Shown here in pieces: positions 58,270 through 64,000 of a stretch of DNA of 64,000 nucleotides. The position numbers and the translations under genes are program-made. Numbering within the stretch: the first letter of the stretch is position 1; every line of letters begins with the position of its first letter. Source of the DNA: Physcomitrium patens. Lineage: Eukaryota; Streptophyta; Bryopsida; Funariales; Funariaceae. The DNA lies in contig NC_037265.1 of assembly GCF_000002425.4 (NCBI RefSeq), positions 3,846,503 through 3,910,502 on the forward strand. Reading direction: 5' to 3'. A model generated the notes under the pieces. It saw only the letters and a program-made list of their open reading frames with translations, was not told where the DNA came from and did no database searches.

Positions 58270-61200
58270 TCATCTTGATTTTGATGGATGTCGTTGATGA
58301 AAAGCCTCCATCACCTTTTTTGTATTTATAAGATTCTTTATAAGCTCCCATGTGCATTCACAAATATCATATCCGTGCCAATGGACAACATATTTTAATT
58401 TATTTCGGGGCCGCCTTGAATCTAAGACTTCTTCTACTTCAAACTCTTCATTATTGTCCACTTCAATAGGAGGAGGTGGAGCTTGTTATCTTCTTGGTAT
58501 GTCCATTATCTTGTATGATTCAAGAAGAGATACGAGGAATATTAGATGGATTTTCATTGACTTTGGTAGATGTAAACAACATGCAATTGGATTGATTTGT
58601 ATAAAAATAGAAAATGGTCCAAGTCTTCGATAGTCCAACTTGTCACAAGGACGAGTGGTCTTGATATTGTGATGAAGTAGCCATACCTTATCACCCAAGA
58701 AGAATGGTGGTTGTTCTTTTTGATAGACATCCGCATTGACCTTTTGTTGTTCTTGAGCCTCTTTTAACTGCGCCTTCATCGTTGCATGTAGCTCTGATAA
58801 ATGAATCGCCAAATCTTTCGCAATAGGATTATCAACTTTTGAAAAGTCAAAAGTATCAAGTCATGGATGATAACCATGATTAGCAAAGAAAGGTGTTTGT
58901 TTTGAAGAAGAATGTACCGTATTATTGTAAGCAAACTCTGCCAATAACAAAAAAGTTGTCCAATCATCTTGTTGGTAATTAATGGTACATCTTAAATATT
59001 GCTTCAAATCTTCATTAATACGCTGCGTTTGTCCATCAATTTGAGGATAGAATGCCAAAGATAGTTTTATATCTACTTTTAGAATCTTAAAAAGAATCCG
59101 CCAAAATCTTGATACAAATTGAATTTTCCTATCTGATATAATATCCTTGGATAATCCATGATAGGAATAGATATTGACAAGAAAGAGCTTAGGTGTTTCT
59201 TCACCTGTGATAGATTTTGTACATGGCACAAAATGTGCCGTCTTAGTAAAATGATCTATTATCACGAATATAGAGTCATAAGAACCTGGGATTGGAAGAT
59301 TCGTGATGAAGTCCATAGAAACAGAAGACCATAATTGTTCATGAATGGATAATGGCTGAAGAAGTCCAAAAGATCGATGACAAGGAGTTTTTGATCTTGA
59401 GCAAACATCACATGATTATACAAAATCTTTGACTGCCTTTCACATTTGAGGCCTTCAAAAATCCTTAGATATCAGCTCTAAAGTTTTATTATATCCAAAA
59501 TGTTGTGTAGCTGGGAAGTCGTGACGAGCTTGAAGAATACGTAAACGTGCTTCTCCTTCTGGAACATATAGGCATCCTTTGAAATAGAATAGGTTGTTCT
59601 TGAATTCTAATTTAGAGGGATCATGAGATTTAGAAGAATTATTCTTGATATCATGAACAAGAGGGTCTGAAGACATACTTAACTGGACTTGCTTAAGAAA
59701 AGTTAAATCAACAGTCAATGTTGATTTTATTGCTCGAAGATGAAATTGCTCCGACTTCTAGAGAACCATTCTTTGTTGCTCAAAAGCTGCATCTCCTTCT
59801 TTTGGTATAAGATAGGAATGTTTAGACAAGGTATTAGACAAACCTTGTTGTTTTCTTGGCCGATAAGTGATGATAAACTCGAATCTTGATAAAGACATGC
59901 TCCAACAAGCTTGACGACGATTTAATATGTGTGCTGACATGAAATACTCGAGGATCTTGTGATCCATATACACTGTGACTGGACTGGAAGCGCCTTCTAG
60001 ATAATGACGCCATTCTAGAAAAGAATCCACAATTCAAAGATGTTCTTTGTCATAGATCTCATAATTGATTTTTGTTGTTGAGAATTTTCTTGAATGAAAG
60101 GCTATTGGATGAAGTTTATCATCTATTCCCATTTGTGATAAAACCGCACCTAGAGCAAAATCTGATGCATCTGTTTCCATAAAGAATGCTTTGGAAAAAT
60201 CAACATCATACAAGATTGGTGCAGAAACAAACGCTATTTTCAAAGATTCAAAAGCAACTTCCCCTTCTTGATTCTATTAGAGTTTGTCTTTACAAGTCAA
60301 ACGTGTAAGTGGAGCTGCAACTCGAGAGTAGTCCTTGATAAAGATATGATAGTAGTTGGCAAATCCCTAAAAGCATTGGACATCTCTTACTATTTTTGAG
60401 ATCTTCCAATCTATAATAGTTTGAACTTTCTTAGGATCCATCATAAGTCCATCATTTGAAATGATGTAACCTAAGAAATCGACTTGAGTAGTATAGAATA
60501 CACACTTTTCTATCTTAGCATAGAGTCATGTATCTCTTAATTTTTTTAATACATGACGAACATGAAGTTCATATTCTTCGGGATTCTTAGAACAGATCAA
60601 TATGTCGTCTAGATAACAGACCACAAAATCGTCCAAAAACTCTTGAAAAACATCATTCATTAGATGTTGAAAAGCTGCTGGTGCATTTGTAAGTCCAAAA
60701 GGCATGACGTTGTATTCAAAATGTCCATACCTAGTTCGAAACGCAGTCTTCCATTCATCTCCTTCTTTGATGCATACTAGATTGTATGCTCCACGGAGAT
60801 CTATTTTTGTATAGATCTTAGCTTGATTCAGCTGATCAAGAAGTCCAGATATTAAAGGTAGTAGATACCTGTTTTTGATGGTAATCTTGTTGAGTCCTCG
60901 ATAATCAACACACATCCGTAATGATCCATCTTTTTTCTTCACAAATAGAATTGGAGTTCCTGTTGGAGATTTAGAATGGCGTATGAAATTCTTGCCTAGA
61001 TTTTCTTCAATATACTTTTTGAGTTTACTCAACTCATTTTGTGATAAACTGTAGATTGGTCCGAATGGCGGTTGTGCTCCTTTTTGAAGGTGAATTGAGC
61101 AATTATAGGGATAATGTTCTGGGAGTATATCCGCATTTTTTTCCAAATACATCTTGAAATTCTTGATATTGGCTTGGAATGCCACTTAAAGTCTTTTCAC

Positions 61201-61756
61201 AAGTAGAAACAGGTGTGACATAAATAATATATGGTGATTCTTTCATAGCAGCATATAAGAAAGCTTTTGCACCTATAAATACGGGTTTAATTGAACTAGA
61301 CTTATAACTCCCTACTTGATTAACTACTTTGTTAGTTATACTTTTAAAGAAAGTAAGAGTTCAAAAAATCCAATCTATTTGAGGGTTGTATTTTTCTAAC
61401 CATGACAAAGCTAAAATGACTGGATTAGAAGGAGATCTAATGATATTAAATACTACAAAACTATTATGACCATTGATTATTACTTCTGTAGGAAGGATTT
61501 CATAAATAATATCTCCAGAAGACAATGGACGACCATCTATGACTTCTACATGAACAGGTTTAGTTTTCTTTATTAAAGATATGCTATGTCTTTTAGTAAA
61601 TTCTTCATCTAAAAAACACGCGGAGGCTCCCGAATCTAACAAGGCAGAGACTTTGTAATGTTTAAGTCCTAAAATAATATTTAATGTAAAACAAGGAGAG
61701 GGCTCTAAGGAGAGAATAGGACCTTTATTAGATGTTGTGCAAGGTTCCAGTCGCAT
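58270..61756 (-). pseudogene. pol: pol of D (broken)
   Basis: Minus strand from an ATG (MRLEPCTT) six nt after the gag stop. Protease LLDSGASACF is near 61.63 kb, RT at 60.5-61.2 kb with intact YLDDIL near 60.61 kb, RNase H at 60.0-60.2 kb, integrase at 58.86-59.6 kb and chromodomain at 58.29-58.46 kb (VHWHGYDICECTWE). Stops and frameshifts separate these blocks. Confidence 0.9.
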
Positions 61757-61761
61757 GGTTC

Positions 61762-64000
61762 TTATTGTAGCTGGATAAATTCGTTTTCCGACATATTATC
61801 TTTTTTCACAGCCATAATCCTAATTTTGTGATTACGTCATTTCTTTGGACAATGTTGAGCAGTGTGCTTTGATTCTCCACAATATAAACATAATCCTTCT
61901 TGACGACAACAAGTCTTTTCTTACTCAGTAAGAGGTTTGAAACGTACTACATCAATTTGCATATCCTCTACTTCCGAATGTATGTGTTGAAGAGGTGTTG
62001 GTGTTACCATTGAATTATAGTAATGTTGAGGTCCACTTGTACGGATCTCAGATCGAAATTCAAAAAGGCAATTGTTACACTTTACAACAAAGTCAATTGC
62101 TTGACTCAATGTTTGAAGATCAGGTAAATTGAACATTTATTTTTTTACTTCATATTGTAATCCGTAGAGAAATTGACTAATAAGTATAGCATCATCCCAC
62201 TTGATATCAGTTGCAAATTGTCAAAATTGTGAAGCATTGTCATGTTGTAACACGAGTATACCGTGAAAATATAAAGAAATGGGACTTTTATTAATATACA
62301 GTTACCTCGAATATTGGGAGCAACGACCAATTCCAGTGCAAATACTGAGAGGCCAGGGTCAGTCACCCCGTTACAGTCATCTAGGGCATACTGAAATGCT
62401 CCATTCGATTCCAATAATGGGAGTCAGCTTGAAGGGAAAGGACCAATTCAACGACGGGTGAGCCTGGTTCAAAGAGCCAATTGGATCCAATTTCAAGATA
62501 TCCAATCCAGGTCCTCTTACCCAATATGAGACCTGAATTGGTCGGGCAACCCAATGCTGTCTAATTACGGGAAAATCCAGGTCTTACTACGGGCCTTAGC
62601 CAATCTGACGCGAAGGACCAATTTGATCCAATTACGGGAACATCCGGGTCTTACTACTGGACTCTTAGCCAATATGAGACCTGAATTGGTCGGGCCACTC
62701 AATGTGGTCCCGATTATGGGGTTTCGATTCTGTTTCAGGCTGTCCTGTTCTCTGTGCCGTTTCAAGGAACGTTGTTTTCAGTAAAAGGATCTCTTAAAGG
62801 TAAATATAGAAGAGAGAACTCTAATGGCGGGAGCCAATTCCGGATCCAAGATGGAAGATTGAAGAAATTCAGAGGCTAGGATTTGAAAGAGGGGAGAATT
62901 AGGGTTAAAGAGGAGGATAGGTTAAGAAATGAAGGAGAGAGAATAAGTTTTTTTAGAGGGGTCGAAGAGCTAGCTTCATGCTTCGGGCGGAGAAAAAAGA
63001 CAAAGAATTGGGTTTTTTTTCTTCATAGGATTTTGGGAAGACTGAGGCAATCGTTGCTGAAGTCAGTGTTGTAATGGTGAATCGGGATTTTTAATGAAGT
63101 GGATTTGATTACTCTTGACTATTTTGTGAAATCGAGTTACATCTGTGATGAAGAATTAAAAGGGTGTCTATAGGATTGAGTATGCAAAGTGAATGAAAAT
63201 TGTTGGATTAATCTAACGAGACAGTCAGTGGATACAAGATCGTGAGTATAAAGCGGTATCAAAGATTAGCAGTTTGGGTTGTTCGGGGTTCTTTGTAACG
63301 TCTAGAGACCTACCGACTGGAGCAAAAAGGACTTTGGCGAGCAATCGAAGGACATCCGTATAGATTTATGATGTATTCTTGTAGTCGTTTATATTCCAAC
63401 AATCAATAATCGATAGACTGCTTGAATATTGGTGAATCTCTATACTACCTTCTACAGCCAAATGCTCGACGCGTTCTCGAGCAGGAAAGCACGTAGTATG
63501 ATAGCGTACAATATTATTGATCGATTGCCTTATCGTAAAATATGGATCTTATTGGTTGCAACACAAATTACATCATGCTCTCCATACATGGATCGAAACT
63601 CCACCAAAAAAGCATCTAGATTATCCAATATTGGATCTCGTCATTCAAGAAAAGATAAAAACCACAATAGTGCTGAACTTCAAAGAAGCATATCAATGAA
63701 TCTAACTTGTGATCCTGAAATTAGATAGCTTTGGGGTTGAAGTTCAATCACAAGTTGCACTTTATTGATAAATCCTTGAAACTTGGATCTAGTGCCATCA
63801 AACTTCTCAGATAGGACAATTCTTGGTTCTCTAACACTGGAAGGGCGTTCCACCATAGGAGAAAGGACATGGTTTGATACAGATATTAAAGTAGCTCCAA
63901 CCATTTCTATATCTTCACTTCCTATCAATCTTGTTGCTTCTTGTGGTGGTATATTGAGTTGATGCATCGCAAGCATTAACTCCTTCAATTGCTCTTGCAT
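61762..64000 (-). pseudogene. gag: gag of D, split by an insertion and window edge
   Basis: Minus strand. The N-terminal part (63507-64000) reads MQEQLKELMLAMHQ onward, then FDGTRSKFQGF. The C-terminal part (61762-62236) has the mid-gag region and a damaged knuckle. The two align to consecutive bases of C gag, so the segment between them is an insertion. About 15-20 N-terminal codons lie outside the window. Confidence 0.88.
62237..63506 (-). mobile_element. Unidentified 1.27-kb insertion in gag of D
   Basis: GC-richer sequence unlike its surroundings and without a copy elsewhere in the window. Short near-repeats occur at 62460-62720 (AATTACGGGAANATCCNGGT twice, 68 bp apart; CCAATATGAGACCTGAATTG twice, about 146 bp apart). 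Inside it, 62243-63401 has TGTTG/CAACA termini when read on the minus strand, as a solo LTR would, but about 100 further bases lie outside and no target duplication is seen. No coding domain recognised. Confidence 0.55.

Larger units (their letters stand above)
57262..64000 (-). mobile_element. Element D: family 1 chromovirus (-), cut by window end
   Basis: Minus-strand 3' LTR, ORF3, pol and most of gag; the 5' LTR and leader lie beyond the right edge. Inserted into the integrase of H; the left flank is CCTAC. Every ORF carries stops, and a 1270-bp foreign segment interrupts gag. Confidence 0.92.

Noticed and set aside
62237..63506. Helitron
   Set aside because: Ends are not TC and CTRR and no terminal hairpin is evident.

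Overview
The window is plant nuclear DNA, AT-rich and dominated by LTR retrotransposons inserted into one another. Only one ordinary host gene is visible: a two-exon microsomal glutathione S-transferase 3 (MAPEG family) at 15866-16418. Its GC-rich codons stand out from the AT-rich surroundings, which hints at a monocot, but that is an inference.

Layout. 1-7945: Ty3/gypsy chromovirus A (+; its first 26 LTR bases lie outside the window) sits inside an older relative, E (+). 7946-14870: a decayed Ty1/copia element, J (-). 14871-21940: unique flank, the MGST3 gene, then AT-rich intergenic DNA with a diverged ~180-bp tandem repeat near 19.5-20.0 kb. 21941-36633: old chromovirus F (+), split by a Tat-like Ty3/gypsy element G (-, 24830-33467). 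36634-42661: AT-rich DNA with one decayed solo LTR related to family B. 42662 to the end: a multi-level nest. LTR fragment I (+) is split by chromovirus H (-). H is split by chromovirus B (+, second family) and by chromovirus D (-). B is split by chromovirus C (+). Five-base target duplications support B in H (TAAAA) and C in B (CTTGC); for F in host DNA and G in F four of five bases match.

There are two related chromovirus families. Family 1 (A, C, D, E, H and the more diverged F) has ~550-565-bp LTRs. Family 2 (B and the solo LTR) has 495-bp LTRs of unrelated sequence. Both encode Gag with a CCHC knuckle, then Pol (protease, RT, RNase H, integrase, chromodomain) in the -1 frame. All copies whose 3' end is visible, except F, also carry a small extra ORF (called ORF3 here) of unknown function between the chromodomain and the 3' LTR. 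C is the youngest insertion: one difference between its two 552-bp LTRs.

The most interesting signals are in non-coding parts of the elements. (1) An 11-nt segment starting 31-32 nt after the TATA box, where the mRNA should begin, is an exact reverse complement of the 11 nt lying 2 nt after the 5' LTR. This holds in A, C, B and F although the sequences differ, which points to Tf1-like self-priming of reverse transcription rather than tRNA priming. (2) The leader before gag carries a series of hairpins with a conserved GGATTACCC-type loop on stems that change while staying complementary, so a structured RNA element is likely. (3) The family 2 U3 region is packed with alternating GAA/TTC heat-shock-type elements. 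(4) ORF3 is shared by two families whose LTRs are unrelated.
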